64,000 bases of DNA. It comes from S015-6 sp964384945 (GTDB taxonomy: Bacteria; Desulfobacterota; DSWW01). The notes beneath the pieces were generated by a model. That model was not told the DNA's origin. It did not search any database and saw only the letters and a list, made by a program, of their open reading frames with translations. The position numbers were made by a program, and so were the translations under genes. Of the stretch, positions 35,379 through 45,224 are shown piece after piece (the first letter of the stretch is position 1; every line of letters starts with the position of its first letter). The stretch covers positions 1 to 64,000 of the forward strand of contig CAYLMK010000020.1 in NCBI GenBank assembly GCA_964384945.1, in the 5' to 3' direction.

Positions 35379-36515
35379 ATGAATAAGGGAACGGAAATGA
35401 TGCGGGTTCCGGTCGTGATCTACCGCGGCGGGACCAGCAAGGGCATATTCATTAAGGAATACGACTTGCCCAGGGACGAGAAGAAGCGGGACCGGGTCAT
35501 CTGTGCCCTGTTCGGCAGCCCGGACAAGCGGCAGATCGACGGCCTGGGGGGCGCGGACCCCCTTACGTCCAAGCTTGCGATCGTCGGCCCGCCCTCCCGG
35601 CCGGACGCGGATGTGGACTACACCTTCGCCCAGGTGGACATCAACTCCCCCACCGTCTATTTCGGAGCTGTGTGCGGCAACATCACCGCCGGGGTCGGGC
35701 CATACGCCATCGAGGAAGGGCTCGTCCGGCCCGAGGAAGGCGAGACCCGGATCCGGATCCACAGCACGAACATCCGCCGGATCATCGAGGCCCGGGTGCC
35801 CACGCCGGGCCGGGCCGTTCGGGTGACCGGCGACTTCGCCATCGACGGGGTCCCCGGAACCGGGGCGAAGATCGAGCTCAACTGGGCGGACACGGCCGGC
35901 GCCAACACGGGCAAGGTGCTTCCCACGGGCAACCCGGTCGACGTCCTGACCGTGGAGGGCCTGGGCGAGATCGAGGCCTCGATCGTGGACGTGGGAAACA
36001 CCGGCGTCTTCGTGAGGGCCGAGGACTTGGGCATGAACGGAACGGAGACGCCCGAGGAGGTGGATGCGAACGTCGAGCTGATCAGGCGTTGCGACGCCAT
36101 CACCACGGCCGCTACGGAAAAGGTCGGCAAACTGACCCTCGCGACCTATGTGGCGCCCCCGGCCGACTATACGGATCACCTCACGGGTCGGGCCGTCCGG
36201 GCCGCGCAGGCGGATGTCCTCGTACGGATGATCTTCATGGGCAAGCTGCACAAGACCTACGCCGCCTCCCTGACCAACTGCTGCGGCACGGCGGCCATGA
36301 TCCCCGGAACCCTGGTCAACGAGGCGGCTTCCGCCTCGATTGCCGGTCGCGGGGTGGTGCGCCTGGGCCATCCGGGAGGCATCGCGGACGTGGAGGTGAC
36401 CGTGGAACAGAAGGAAGGGAAGCTCGTCTTCCCGAGGATCTCGGTCTGCCGGACGGCGAGACGCATCATGGAGGGATACGCCTTTGTGAAGCGCGAGGCC
36501 CTGGAAGGCTCCTAG
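35379..36515 (+). CDS. PrpF-family isomerase (methylaconitate/methylitaconate type)
   Basis: The ATG at 35379 follows AGGAGGGG and gives 378 residues. The signature PVVIYRGGTSKGIFI near the start and DGLGGADPLTSK near residue 55 define the PrpF family, which shifts double bonds by proton transfer in substrates such as 2-methylaconitate, 4-oxalomesaconate and 3-methylitaconate. A candidate catalytic Cys is in GAVCGNITAGVGP near 105. The methylitaconate isomerase of anaerobic nicotinate fermentation belongs here, which is relevant because LeuCD-type and lyase genes lie further along. Confidence 0.9.
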   Translation: MNKGTEMMRVPVVIYRGGTSKGIFIKEYDLPRDEKKRDRVICALFGSPDKRQIDGLGGADPLTSKLAIVGPPSRPDADVDYTFAQVDINSPTVYFGAVCGNITAGVGPYAIEEGLVRPEEGETRIRIHSTNIRRIIEARVPTPGRAVRVTGDFAIDGVPGTGAKIELNWADTAGANTGKVLPTGNPVDVLTVEGLGEIEASIVDVGNTGVFVRAEDLGMNGTETPEEVDANVELIRRCDAITTAATEKVGKLTLATYVAPPADYTDHLTGRAVRAAQADVLVRMIFMGKLHKTYAASLTNCCGTAAMIPGTLVNEAASASIAGRGVVRLGHPGGIADVEVTVEQKEGKLVFPRISVCRTARRIMEGYAFVKREALEGS

Positions 36516-36636
36516 CCCACCACTCGGGGTCAGATTGTCATTCTGCACGATGCGCGGTATTTGCGGAGCGTTCTTTAGAAGGTAGACAAAGTCCGAATGC
36601 TCGACTCGAAGAGACGCAAAGAGACAGGAGAGGAGA

Positions 36637-37356
36637 ATGGGAAACCTGAAGATCCATCCCCTGAACCTGGGCACGATCACGAGGCCCAAGCTGCAGTTCT
36701 GCTTCGAGTTCTCCGAGCTATTCAACATGGTGGATGTGCCTCTCATCGCCTGGTACATCGAAGGGGCCGACAGGAAGATCCTGGTGGATGCCGGAGGGGA
36801 GGATGCGGAAGAGGTGACTACCCGGACGCTTTACAAGCAGACCGCCGATCAGAAGATCGAGGCCGCCTTGCGGAGGCTGGGCCTGCGGTGCGAGGACATC
36901 GACCTGGTCGTGAACACCCACCTCCACTGGGACCACTGCGGCGGGAACGGACGGTTCCCCCAGGCCGAGTTCATCGTCCAGGAGGAGGAGTTGCGCATGG
37001 CGCGGGATCCGCTGCCCCTGCACGCCGCCGGCTACTCGTCCGCGGCGGTCAGAGAGACCCGCTTTACCACCGTGAAAGGGCACACCGAGATTGTCCCCGG
37101 CGTGTCCGCCATCTTCACGCCGGGGCACTCCACGGGCCTGCAAGGCGTGCTCGTGGAAGGGAAGACGCAGAAGTATTTCGTTTGCAGCGATACGGTCGGT
37201 CTCTTCGAGTGCCTGAAGAGAGACCCTCCGGTCGTGGGCGCCATCTACGTTGACCTTCGGGACTATTACGCCAGCCTGAAGAAGATCAGCGGGCTCGGCG
37301 CGGTCTTGCTGCCCGGGCACGATCCCAAGGTGTTCGATCGGGATGTGTATTGCTGA
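36637..37356 (+). CDS. Metallo-beta-lactamase-fold hydrolase, lactonase-like
   Basis: The 239-residue protein has the zinc motif THLHWDHCGG near residue 93, followed by ligands in FTPGHSTGL, VCSDTVG and LLPGHDPKV. The layout resembles N-acyl homoserine lactonases and related lactone or thioester hydrolases. In this catabolic island it is more likely to open a lactone or cleave a thioester than to quench quorum signals, but that is inference. An AGGAGAGGAG site precedes the ATG. Confidence 0.88.
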   Translation: MGNLKIHPLNLGTITRPKLQFCFEFSELFNMVDVPLIAWYIEGADRKILVDAGGEDAEEVTTRTLYKQTADQKIEAALRRLGLRCEDIDLVVNTHLHWDHCGGNGRFPQAEFIVQEEELRMARDPLPLHAAGYSSAAVRETRFTTVKGHTEIVPGVSAIFTPGHSTGLQGVLVEGKTQKYFVCSDTVGLFECLKRDPPVVGAIYVDLRDYYASLKKISGLGAVLLPGHDPKVFDRDVYC

Positions 37357-37507
37357 CGCGGCCGGCGCCGCAAGACAGAAGCGTGCATCAAGAACAGCCT
37401 CAATTACGGGGTGCCGGGACCGGCTTCCGGCGGGGAGAAGGTCGGAAGGGGAGCGGAGAAGTATTGAGCGGTACTCGCCTGTACGGGGACCCACGAAGGG
37501 GGCAGGC

Positions 37508-38269
37508 ATGAGCGGAGCGCTGGAGGGAAGGCTGGCCATCGTAACGGGGGGTGCGCGGGGGATCGGTCGGGAGATCGCCGTGACTCTTGCGCGGGCCGGG
37601 GCCCACCTGGCCCTTGCCGACATTCTGCCCGACGACCTCGAGGGGGCCTCTCGGGAGATCGAAGGGCTCGGTTGCAGGGTCCTGGCCGAAAGGGTGGACG
37701 TTTCGCGGTCGGCCGAGGTCCGGGGCTTCGTCTCGCGTGCAGCCGACGCGTTCGGCCGGGTCGACGTCCTGGTCAATAACGCGGCTTACATCCATTACGC
37801 GCCGTTTCTGGAGTTCGAAGAGGCGGAATGGGACCGGGTCATGGCCGTGAGCCTCAAGGGCTACTTCCTGTGCGGCCAGGCCGCGGCCCGCGAGATGGCC
37901 AGAGCGCGCAGGGGGGTCATCATCAACATCGCCTCCATCGCCGGCGAGGTCGGGGTTCCGATGGGGTCCGCCTACTGCACGGCCAAGGGAGGCGTCATCG
38001 CCCTGACCCGGCTCATGGCCGCGGAGCTGGCGGTCCACCGCATCCGGGTCAACGCGATCGCGCCCGGCGTGGTGGACACGGAGAATGTCCGCCGCGTGGT
38101 GGGCGACGACGGCATGAAGATCCGGGAGGCCCTCGTGCCCCTGGGCCGCCTCGGAAGGACCGCGGACGTAGCCAAGGCGGCCCTCTTCCTGGCCTCGGAC
38201 GACGCGGAGTTTATAAGCGGCCATATCCTGCACGTGGACGGCGGGTTCATGGCCACCGCGGTTCGTTAA
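37508..38269 (+). CDS. Short-chain dehydrogenase/reductase, FabG-like
   Basis: Starting at the ATG at 37508, the 253-residue protein has TGGARGIG (cofactor), NNAAYI, NIASIAGEVG with the catalytic Ser region, YCTAKGG (Tyr and Lys) and the C-terminal HVDGGF. These place it among classical 3-oxoacyl-ACP-reductase-like SDRs. The open frame upstream to 37343 overlaps the hydrolase gene and lacks support. Directly after its stop the same frame runs into a fragment of another SDR. Confidence 0.9.
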   Translation: MSGALEGRLAIVTGGARGIGREIAVTLARAGAHLALADILPDDLEGASREIEGLGCRVLAERVDVSRSAEVRGFVSRAADAFGRVDVLVNNAAYIHYAPFLEFEEAEWDRVMAVSLKGYFLCGQAAAREMARARRGVIINIASIAGEVGVPMGSAYCTAKGGVIALTRLMAAELAVHRIRVNAIAPGVVDTENVRRVVGDDGMKIREALVPLGRLGRTADVAKAALFLASDDAEFISGHILHVDGGFMATAVR

Positions 38270-38281
38270 GAAAGGGAACGA

Positions 38282-38578
38282 ATCAAGACGAACATCGGGC
38301 CCGCCGGAAGCTACAAAGGGATGGACAAGTATCTGGATGTTCACAAGTTGTTGGATAGATTCTACCGGCTCTTCGATACCATGGACCCGGATACGTGTGC
38401 GCAGATCATCATCGACAAGGCCATACGGAAGAACAAGGCCCGGGTGCTGGTAGGCAAGCAGCTTGGTGCCATCGAATTTTTGGGGCGCGTGCTGCCCAAT
38501 TCTTATCACAAGCCGGTCATTCGGCAGATGGCTTACAAGCTGTTCGGCAAGGAGACGTTTCGAAGAATGACGCAGTAA
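38282..38578 (+). pseudogene. C-terminal remnant of an SDR gene
   Basis: The frame reads IKTNIGPAGSYKG followed by a 85-residue stretch beginning MDKYLDVHKLLDRF. KTNIG is how many SDRs continue after the active site, and TCAQIIIDKAIRKNKARVLVG is the typical C-terminal helix and strand of lipid-type SDRs. No Rossmann motif or active site is present, and the fragment begins just after the stop of a complete SDR gene in the same frame. It looks like the end of a second SDR left by a deletion. An ATG at 38321 could still give a short protein. Confidence 0.6.
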
Positions 38579-38725
38579 GGTACGGTTCGGGAAACAGGCT
38601 CGCCGGCAGGCTCCCGCAGGAATCCGGAAAGGGAAGAGGACTGGATTCCGGGTCAAGCCCGCAAGGACAAGCAAGGCAAAGGGAGTGATGACGCGCTGCA
38701 TGATAGGGACAGAGATGGAGCGGAT

Positions 38726-40123
38726 ATGGGAAAGCAGATGATACGCAAGCTTGCAGAGTTCACGGAAGGGTTGACAGTCGAGGGCCTGGACGCCGTGGTG
38801 GTGGAGAAGGCGAAGCTGTGCGTACTCGATGCGATCGCGTGTGCTTTCGCAGGGGCCGAGACAGGCCTGCCCGAGATGCTCTGGAACGTTACCCGCTCCC
38901 TCGGCGGCGAGGGGGCCGGGGCGGTGCTTTGGGGCAGGGGGATGCGGGCGAATCCGGTGTTTGCGGCCGCGCACAACTCCGTCCTCGTCCACAACATGAT
39001 CCACGACGATACGAACGAGTCTTGCAGGGGCCACCTCGGGAACCTGGTCGTTCCGACTGTGCTGGCCCTGGCCGAGACGACCGGCGCCACAGGCGCGCGG
39101 GTCCTGCCGGCCATCGTGGCCGGCTACGAAGTGGCAGGCCGGATTGCACGACCCGCCGTGCCCTTCTCTGTGGGGCGGGGGTTCCGGGGCACTTCCACCT
39201 ACGGGGCCTTCGGGGTGGCAGCGGCGACGGGCAAGGTGCTGGGCCTGAACACGGAGGGGCTGGGCCACGCGATCGCGTCGGCCGCGAGCCTCGCCATGGG
39301 CGTGATGGAGCCCTTCAACACGGGCTCCCAGGAATGGCGGTTGCAGAACGCGATGGCGGTGACAGGCGGCATGATGGCGGCCATGACGGCCCGCGAGGGG
39401 CTGAGGAGCTCCGCGTCCGCCCTGGAGGGGGACGCCGGATTCCTGAATGCCTTTTGCGGCCGCGAAGTACGACAGGACATTGAAAAGGCCTGGGAGGATT
39501 CGATCGCGACCCTGGGCAGCGAGTTCGAGATCAGCCGGGCCTTTTTCAAGCCCTTCGCAGGCTGCGGCTACAACCAGGTAGCCTGCATGATCGCCGTCAG
39601 GCTCGCAAGGAAGCACGACATCGATCCCCGGCGTGTCGAAGAGATCCGGGTGCGGGTCTCCCCGGAGAACAGGGATTACCCGGGCGTTGCGTATCAGGGT
39701 CCCTTCGGCACGGTGGACGAGGCCCTGCTGAGCAAGCCCTTCGCAATCGGTGCCGCAGTCGTGTTCCGAGACCTTCAGGCCGGCACATACCGGGACCGTC
39801 TGAACGATCCGGAGATTCTCAGGGTCGCGCGTTCCGTGAGAATCATCGCTGACGAGTCCCTGGGCGCCCTGGACACTTCGATCCGGATCGCTACGACACA
39901 CGGAGACGTTTTCGAGGGGGATCTCGGGAGCATCGACCTGAGCGAGTTTTTCCCTTCCAGAGAGCGGATGATCGAGAAGTTCAACTTCCTCGCCCGGGAG
40001 CGGCTCGACGCGAAAAGGATCGCAGGCATCGTCGACCGTGTGTTCGACCTCGAGAGGGTCCTCCGGGTCCAGGATCTTACGGAACTGCTGGGGGAGGCAT
40101 CCGATGGGCGAAGCCGTGCGTGA
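38726..40123 (+). CDS. MmgE/PrpD-family protein, copy 2
   Basis: The 465-residue protein begins MGKQMIRKLAEFTEGL. It has the family pattern, but the acidic loop reads NMIHDDTNE near residue 92 instead of the IFDYDDDH of copy 1, and FRGTSTYGAFGVAAATG replaces the HPTGTCG segment. It therefore probably acts on a different substrate. The C-terminal domain includes FKPFAGCGYNQVACM. It is the last gene before a change to the GntR-regulated block. Confidence 0.9.
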   Translation: MGKQMIRKLAEFTEGLTVEGLDAVVVEKAKLCVLDAIACAFAGAETGLPEMLWNVTRSLGGEGAGAVLWGRGMRANPVFAAAHNSVLVHNMIHDDTNESCRGHLGNLVVPTVLALAETTGATGARVLPAIVAGYEVAGRIARPAVPFSVGRGFRGTSTYGAFGVAAATGKVLGLNTEGLGHAIASAASLAMGVMEPFNTGSQEWRLQNAMAVTGGMMAAMTAREGLRSSASALEGDAGFLNAFCGREVRQDIEKAWEDSIATLGSEFEISRAFFKPFAGCGYNQVACMIAVRLARKHDIDPRRVEEIRVRVSPENRDYPGVAYQGPFGTVDEALLSKPFAIGAAVVFRDLQAGTYRDRLNDPEILRVARSVRIIADESLGALDTSIRIATTHGDVFEGDLGSIDLSEFFPSRERMIEKFNFLARERLDAKRIAGIVDRVFDLERVLRVQDLTELLGEASDGRSRA

Positions 40124-40248
40124 TAGCGACCGTGGGAAGTGAAAGCCTGACCCCGACTCGACGACTCGAGATGACGGCGCCGCAGGCGGCGCGGCGGATC
40201 CCGCCTCTCCCCCGGGATCTTTCTGCCGCGGCCTTCCCGAAAAAAAGC

Positions 40249-40277
40249 TTGACAGGAAATCCGAAATCCATTACATT
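40249..40277 (+). promoter_or_regulatory. Sigma-70 promoter upstream of the GntR regulator
   Basis: TTGACA at 40249-40254 and TACATT at 40272-40277 are 17 bases apart. The following 40278-40340 is extremely AT-rich and contains a loose palindrome (TTATAAGATTATATATTTATAA), a candidate operator for the HutC-type regulator. The GntR gene lacks an evident Shine-Dalgarno site. Confidence 0.65.
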
Positions 40278-40343
40278 CTCAAAGCATAAACTTATAAGAT
40301 TATATATTTATAAACAATAACGTAATTTATTCAATAAAAAAAG

Positions 40344-41153
40344 ATGGTTACCAGATACAAGAAAAGCCCGAACGAGCTGGCGTTCAACAAGAAGATCCCC
40401 TTCTATTTCCACATCGAATCCCTGATCCGTCAGAAGATCCTGACCGGCCAGGTCAAGCCCGGGGAAAGATTGCCACCGGAAAAAGACCTGGCCGCGCAGT
40501 TCGGCGTGAGCCAGATCACGATCCGGACCGCCCTGGCCAACCTCGAGGCGGAAGACCTGATCCGCAGAATGCGGGGAAAAGGAACCTTCGTGACGAGGAA
40601 CGTGCCCCTGAGCAAACAGGTTCTCGTTACAGGCGACGTGCAGAGCTTTGTGGACGACTCCAGGAAGTACAGGGTCAAGGCTTTGGGGATAGAAAAGAGG
40701 AAGGTGAGCGAGACCAGGATCCCCCGGGAGGTGGAGGAATTCTTCGGTCTCAAGGGTGAGGATGGGCTGAGTGTGGTCCGCAGGGTCCGGATGCTGGACA
40801 AGACACCGGTACAGTTTCTGGAAAACATCCTCGCGCCGGAGACCGCGAAGCATGTAACGGTGAAGGCCCTGTCCGAAAGGCCTCTGCAGACGATCCTCAA
40901 AGAAAAGATCGGACTGGAAATCGGCCGGAGCGAGACATATCTGGAGAGCGTCCCGGCAGACCCGGATGTAGCGGAATCTCTTCACTCCCACGTCTTTGCG
41001 CCGCTTTTTCTGCTGCGGGCCTTCCTTTGGTTTGCCTCCGGGGAGCCTTTTGAGATCGTTTCCATCTTCATGAGACCCGATTTCTTCAAGTACAAGATCG
41101 ATACGAGCCGGGATGGATTCCGGGGGGCGAATCAAGGTTTGACCGAGACGTAA
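40344..41153 (+). CDS. GntR-family regulator with UTRA domain (HutC subfamily)
   Basis: The 269-residue protein has an N-terminal winged helix (FHIESLIRQKILTGQVKPGERLPPEKDLAAQFGVSQITIRTAL, about residues 17-60, with the RMRGKGTFV wing) and a C-terminal UTRA ligand domain from about 95. HutC-type regulators sense small catabolic intermediates and repress nearby operons. It sits right before the transporter and molybdoenzyme block, so those genes are likely targets. The promoter region has an AT-rich palindrome. Confidence 0.92.
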   Translation: MVTRYKKSPNELAFNKKIPFYFHIESLIRQKILTGQVKPGERLPPEKDLAAQFGVSQITIRTALANLEAEDLIRRMRGKGTFVTRNVPLSKQVLVTGDVQSFVDDSRKYRVKALGIEKRKVSETRIPREVEEFFGLKGEDGLSVVRRVRMLDKTPVQFLENILAPETAKHVTVKALSERPLQTILKEKIGLEIGRSETYLESVPADPDVAESLHSHVFAPLFLLRAFLWFASGEPFEIVSIFMRPDFFKYKIDTSRDGFRGANQGLTET

Positions 41154-41285
41154 ATCCACCAACCCCGGGGAAGGTTCCGCGCTCCTCCCTCTTGCCGGGG
41201 GCAGCGATTCGGGGCAGGTCGTCGGATCTCCGGCGGCCGCACGACCAGTGAACCTCAGCCGGTACATTTGGGCGGCAGGAAGACG

Positions 41286-43622
41286 ATGGAAGAGAGAGCG
41301 AGCCTGGTTGAGCGTTACGTAGAATTCCTCTTGCGGAACCGGGTCCGGATGCTCATCGTTCTGGGCCTGGTGACGGGCTTTTTCTGTTACCGGATCTACC
41401 ACTTGAAGATCGCCACGGACTTCTTTTCCCTCTACCCGCCGCGGCACCCATACATCCAGCTTTACAACGAGTACCGGAAGATGTTCGGCAGCGCGAACGT
41501 GCTCGTGTGCGCCGTGGAGGTGAAGGAAGGGGACATCTACAACTGGGAGACGCTGGACAAGATCCTGCGGATCACCAAGGCCCTGCCCGCGATCAAGGGG
41601 TGCAACCCGTCCCAGTTGGTATCTCTGACCCACCCGAGGCTCAAGAACGTGCGGGTGGAGGCCTGGGGGATCAAGATCGAGCCGGTCCTTGCCCGGTCGA
41701 TCCAGCGGAACGAGGCGGGACTCCACCGGATCCGGCAGGCCGTCTACACGAACGAGGGGATCCGGGGGTTCTATGTGTCGCCGGACGACCGGGCCGCGGC
41801 GATCTATGCCGGTTTCTGGGAGGAGGGGGTGGATCCCCTGAGGCTCTACGAAGGCATGATGAAGATCCAGTCGGAGGAGACGGACGAGAACACGAACATC
41901 TACTTCACCGGGTACCCGGCGCTCTATGCATACATCTACCACCTGGCCCCGCAGGTCTACCAGGTGCTGGCGGCCACGCTTCTGCTGATGGTCGCCCTCC
42001 TGCTCTTCTATTTTCGAACCTGGCAGGGCGTGCTTCTTCCGGTTCTCTCCGCAACCCTGAGCGCGATCTGGGGGCTGGGGTTTGCGGGCTTGCTCGGGTT
42101 CAGCCTGGATCCGCTCGTCCTCGTGGTTCCGCTCGTGATCACGGCCCGGGCCTTGAGCCACTCGGTGCAGTCCATGGCCCGGTACCACGAGGAGTACGCC
42201 CGGCTTCTGGACAAGCGGCTTGCGATCCGGCGGGCCTACAGCGAACTGACCGCCCCGGCCACCCTCTCCATCCTCACGGACGGCATCGGGGTGCTGCTGA
42301 TCTCGATCGCCACGATTCCGCTGATGCGCAACCTGGGCTTCTTCTGCTCCTTCTGGATCATCTCCATGTTCGTGAGCGTCCCGACGCTCAATCCGATCCT
42401 GCTTTCCTTCCTTCCCCCGCCGAGCCGCAGACGGGCCGAGCTGGAGACGGGCGGTCGTTTCTACAAGATGCTCGCATCCATCCTGGTCAGGCCCTCGATC
42501 GGAATCAGCCGCTGGGTCGTCCTCGGCCTGATCGCCGCCGTGCTCGTGGTGGGCGGAACCTACTCGGTCAAGCTGAAGGTGGGGGACACCGAGGCCGGCG
42601 CCGCCCTCCTGTTCCCGGATCATCCCTACAACCGGGCCTTCCGGTACTTCAACCGGACGTTCGTGGGCGCCACGCAGTTCGTAATCATCGCCGAGGGCAA
42701 GGAAGAGGGGGCGATCAAGAACGCCCGGACCCTGCAGGCCATGGAGGATTTCCAGCGGTTCATGGAGACCGAGGGCGGTGCGGGCGGAACGCTCACCTTC
42801 ACGAACATGATCAAACGCATCTTCCGGATGTTCCACGAAGGGCATCCGAAGTGGGAGATGCTGCCCGAAGATCCGAAGCATCTGAGCCAGATCGGGTTTC
42901 AGATCGAGAACAGCTCCTCTCCCGGCGAGATGGACCGCTGGGTGGATTACTCCTGGACGAACGCGACGATCACCTGTTTCTACAAGAACTACAACAACGA
43001 GATGATCCACCGGTGCATCGACAAGGCCACCGAGTTCATCGAGGCCAATCCGGTCGAGAAGGTCCGGTTCCGGCTGGCCGGCGGGCTGCTGGGCATCCTG
43101 GCGGCGGTCAACGAGGAGGTGGAGTACTCGTACTGGGCCTCCCTGATCGCGGTCTTTGTCGTGTGCTTCATCCTGTGCATCCTCACCTTCCGGTCGGTGA
43201 CGGCCGGCTGCATCCTGATCATCCCGCTGGCGGTCTCCCAGATCCTCTCCGAGGCATTCATGCTGGTGAAGGGGATCGATCTGAACATCAACTCCCTGCC
43301 CGTGGCCGCCATCGCGGTCGGGATCGGGATCGATTACGGAATCTACCTGCTGGCGCGCATCTCCGAGGAATACGCGGAGTTCGGGGATTACAACCAGGCC
43401 AACCGGCGGGCCCTGGAGACCACGGGCAAGGCCATCATCTTCACGGCCACGACCCTGATCGCAGGGGTGTTCTTCTGGATCTTCATTGATCTGAAGTTCC
43501 AGGCGGAGATGGGGCTGCTGCTCTGCCTGCTCATGCTGCTCAACATGGTCAACGCGCTGGTGTTCGTGCCGACCCTGGTGACGATCCTCAAGCCCAGGTT
43601 CGTCCTGGAGAGGAAGGTGTAG
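41286..43622 (+). CDS. MMPL/RND-superfamily transporter
   Basis: From the ATG at 41286 the protein has 778 residues: a first transmembrane helix (about 24-43), a large periplasmic loop, five helices around 225-370, a second start helix near 415, another loop, and five more helices up to the C-terminus. This is the duplicated RND layout. The acidic residues in the GIGIDYGIYLL segment (residue about 685) are those expected for proton coupling. Members found with DUF1302 and DUF1329 genes are thought to move hydrophobic compounds through the envelope. Confidence 0.9.
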   Translation: MEERASLVERYVEFLLRNRVRMLIVLGLVTGFFCYRIYHLKIATDFFSLYPPRHPYIQLYNEYRKMFGSANVLVCAVEVKEGDIYNWETLDKILRITKALPAIKGCNPSQLVSLTHPRLKNVRVEAWGIKIEPVLARSIQRNEAGLHRIRQAVYTNEGIRGFYVSPDDRAAAIYAGFWEEGVDPLRLYEGMMKIQSEETDENTNIYFTGYPALYAYIYHLAPQVYQVLAATLLLMVALLLFYFRTWQGVLLPVLSATLSAIWGLGFAGLLGFSLDPLVLVVPLVITARALSHSVQSMARYHEEYARLLDKRLAIRRAYSELTAPATLSILTDGIGVLLISIATIPLMRNLGFFCSFWIISMFVSVPTLNPILLSFLPPPSRRRAELETGGRFYKMLASILVRPSIGISRWVVLGLIAAVLVVGGTYSVKLKVGDTEAGAALLFPDHPYNRAFRYFNRTFVGATQFVIIAEGKEEGAIKNARTLQAMEDFQRFMETEGGAGGTLTFTNMIKRIFRMFHEGHPKWEMLPEDPKHLSQIGFQIENSSSPGEMDRWVDYSWTNATITCFYKNYNNEMIHRCIDKATEFIEANPVEKVRFRLAGGLLGILAAVNEEVEYSYWASLIAVFVVCFILCILTFRSVTAGCILIIPLAVSQILSEAFMLVKGIDLNINSLPVAAIAVGIGIDYGIYLLARISEEYAEFGDYNQANRRALETTGKAIIFTATTLIAGVFFWIFIDLKFQAEMGLLLCLLMLLNMVNALVFVPTLVTILKPRFVLERKV

Positions 43623-43661
43623 AAGGACAGGCTGGCCGAGAGAAGGAAAGAGGGGGGAGCC

Positions 43662-45224
43662 ATGAATGGAGAGAGAACCGCAAGACGGGCGCTGCTCGTG
43701 GTCTCGTCCTGCCTGCTGGCCGTGCTCTTGGCGGCGCAGGCGGCGCAGGCGGTGGTGATCGACGAGAAGCGGAGCCTGGAGTTCATCGCCAAGGTGCAGA
43801 GCCGGGTCTCGCTGCGGATGGACGATTCCGAGGGGTTCACGGCCCCGGAGGTTTCGGTGGGCGACCTGGTGCAGTGGCGGAACATCGCCTACCTGGAGGT
43901 GAGCCACGATCTGAAGTACCTGATGGACACGATCGACCTGCTTGAGCCCCTGAAGCGCTGGGGCGTGGAGGCGAAGTACCGGGTGGTGGGCCGGTTCATG
44001 TACGAGGGGGTCTACGACGTGGGGCCGGAGGTGTTTCAGGACCTGGAGGATGCAGACCGGGATAACATCACGAGCTTCAAGGAGGCCTACGATCTCTGGG
44101 AGGGCTATGGAGATCTGGCCAAGGGGCCGGTCTTTCTGCGGATCGGGCGGCAGAATCTCTCCTGGGGGGAGACGGACGTCTTCCGGCTCTTGGACATGAT
44201 CAACCCGCTGGACAACACCTACGGGGGGATCTTCGAGGATCTGGACGACCGGCGGATCCCGTTGTGGATGATGCGCGGGAGCTACAATTTCGGGGACCTG
44301 GGTCCTGCGGCCTCGCTCACGCTGGAGGGGTTCTGGGTGCCGGGGACCTGGGACGCCCATGTCTCCCCCGTGGCGCCCGCGGGCACGCCGTATGCGATTC
44401 CGCTCGCGCCTGCGCCGGTGCCGATCTACGTGACCACGCCGAGCAAGGAGATGAGGAACAGCCGGTGGGGGGGCCGGCTGCAGGGGGTGCTGTTCGATTC
44501 GGTGAACCTCTCGGTGGGCCACTACCAGAGCTTCATGGACAACCCGTCGAGCGTGCTCAATGAGAGGGATACGGGCGGACTTCTGCCGGAGTACTCGCTG
44601 GAGGTCTACTACGACGAGGTGCAGGTCACGGGCGGGGCTCTGAACTGGTGGGAGTCGCACCTGGACGTGGTGGTGCGGGCCGAGGCGGCCTGGTTTTGGG
44701 AGGAGTCGGTCTTCATCCCGGAGGTGAACGCGCCGCTCATCCCGACCGGGCTGCCGATCCCGGGCCTGGAGTTCCTGCCGGCGCAGGGCGACAAGGCCGA
44801 GAAGGACATTCTGCGGTGGATGATCGGGTTCGACAAGAACGTGTGGATCCGGCCGCTGAACAAGACGCAGACCTTCTTCTGGTCCATGCAGTACTTCGGC
44901 CAGTATATCCCGAACTACGACGGCCGGATCAAGCAGGCCGTGCCGATCTACCCGGACGACTCGGACTACGCGAGCCTCAAAGAGGTGGAGGGCACGTTCA
45001 CGTTCCTCACCAGCACGTCGTACGTGAGCGGGCAGGTCAATCCGCAGATCGTGGTGGCCTACGACGCGCGGGGGGCGTGGATGTTCCAGCCCCAGGTGAA
45101 CCTGATCCGGGAGCCCTTCCGGTTCCTGATCCAGTACAGCGGCATTTACGGGGCCTTCACGAATTTCGGGTTCTTCCGGGACCGGGACCAGGTGAGCTTC
45201 ATCCTGAGCTATCTGCTCAACTGA
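43662..45224 (+). CDS. DUF1302-type outer-membrane protein
   Basis: The 520-residue protein has a signal peptide (AVLLAAQAAQA) and a beta-barrel pattern with many Trp/Tyr strands. It includes the DUF1302-like RIGRQNLSWGETDVFRLLDMINPLDNT near residue 165 and a C-terminal strand ending in LSYLLN. DUF1302 proteins are barrel-forming envelope proteins that travel with DUF1329 and MMPL genes. It follows the transporter by 39 bases and ends in a strong hairpin. Confidence 0.85.
   Translation: MNGERTARRALLVVSSCLLAVLLAAQAAQAVVIDEKRSLEFIAKVQSRVSLRMDDSEGFTAPEVSVGDLVQWRNIAYLEVSHDLKYLMDTIDLLEPLKRWGVEAKYRVVGRFMYEGVYDVGPEVFQDLEDADRDNITSFKEAYDLWEGYGDLAKGPVFLRIGRQNLSWGETDVFRLLDMINPLDNTYGGIFEDLDDRRIPLWMMRGSYNFGDLGPAASLTLEGFWVPGTWDAHVSPVAPAGTPYAIPLAPAPVPIYVTTPSKEMRNSRWGGRLQGVLFDSVNLSVGHYQSFMDNPSSVLNERDTGGLLPEYSLEVYYDEVQVTGGALNWWESHLDVVVRAEAAWFWEESVFIPEVNAPLIPTGLPIPGLEFLPAQGDKAEKDILRWMIGFDKNVWIRPLNKTQTFFWSMQYFGQYIPNYDGRIKQAVPIYPDDSDYASLKEVEGTFTFLTSTSYVSGQVNPQIVVAYDARGAWMFQPQVNLIREPFRFLIQYSGIYGAFTNFGFFRDRDQVSFILSYLLN

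Noticed and set aside
36637..37356. Quorum-quenching AHL lactonase
   Set aside because: The fold and motifs fit, but there are no quorum-sensing genes nearby and the gene lies in a catabolic series, so a substrate-specific hydrolase is more plausible.
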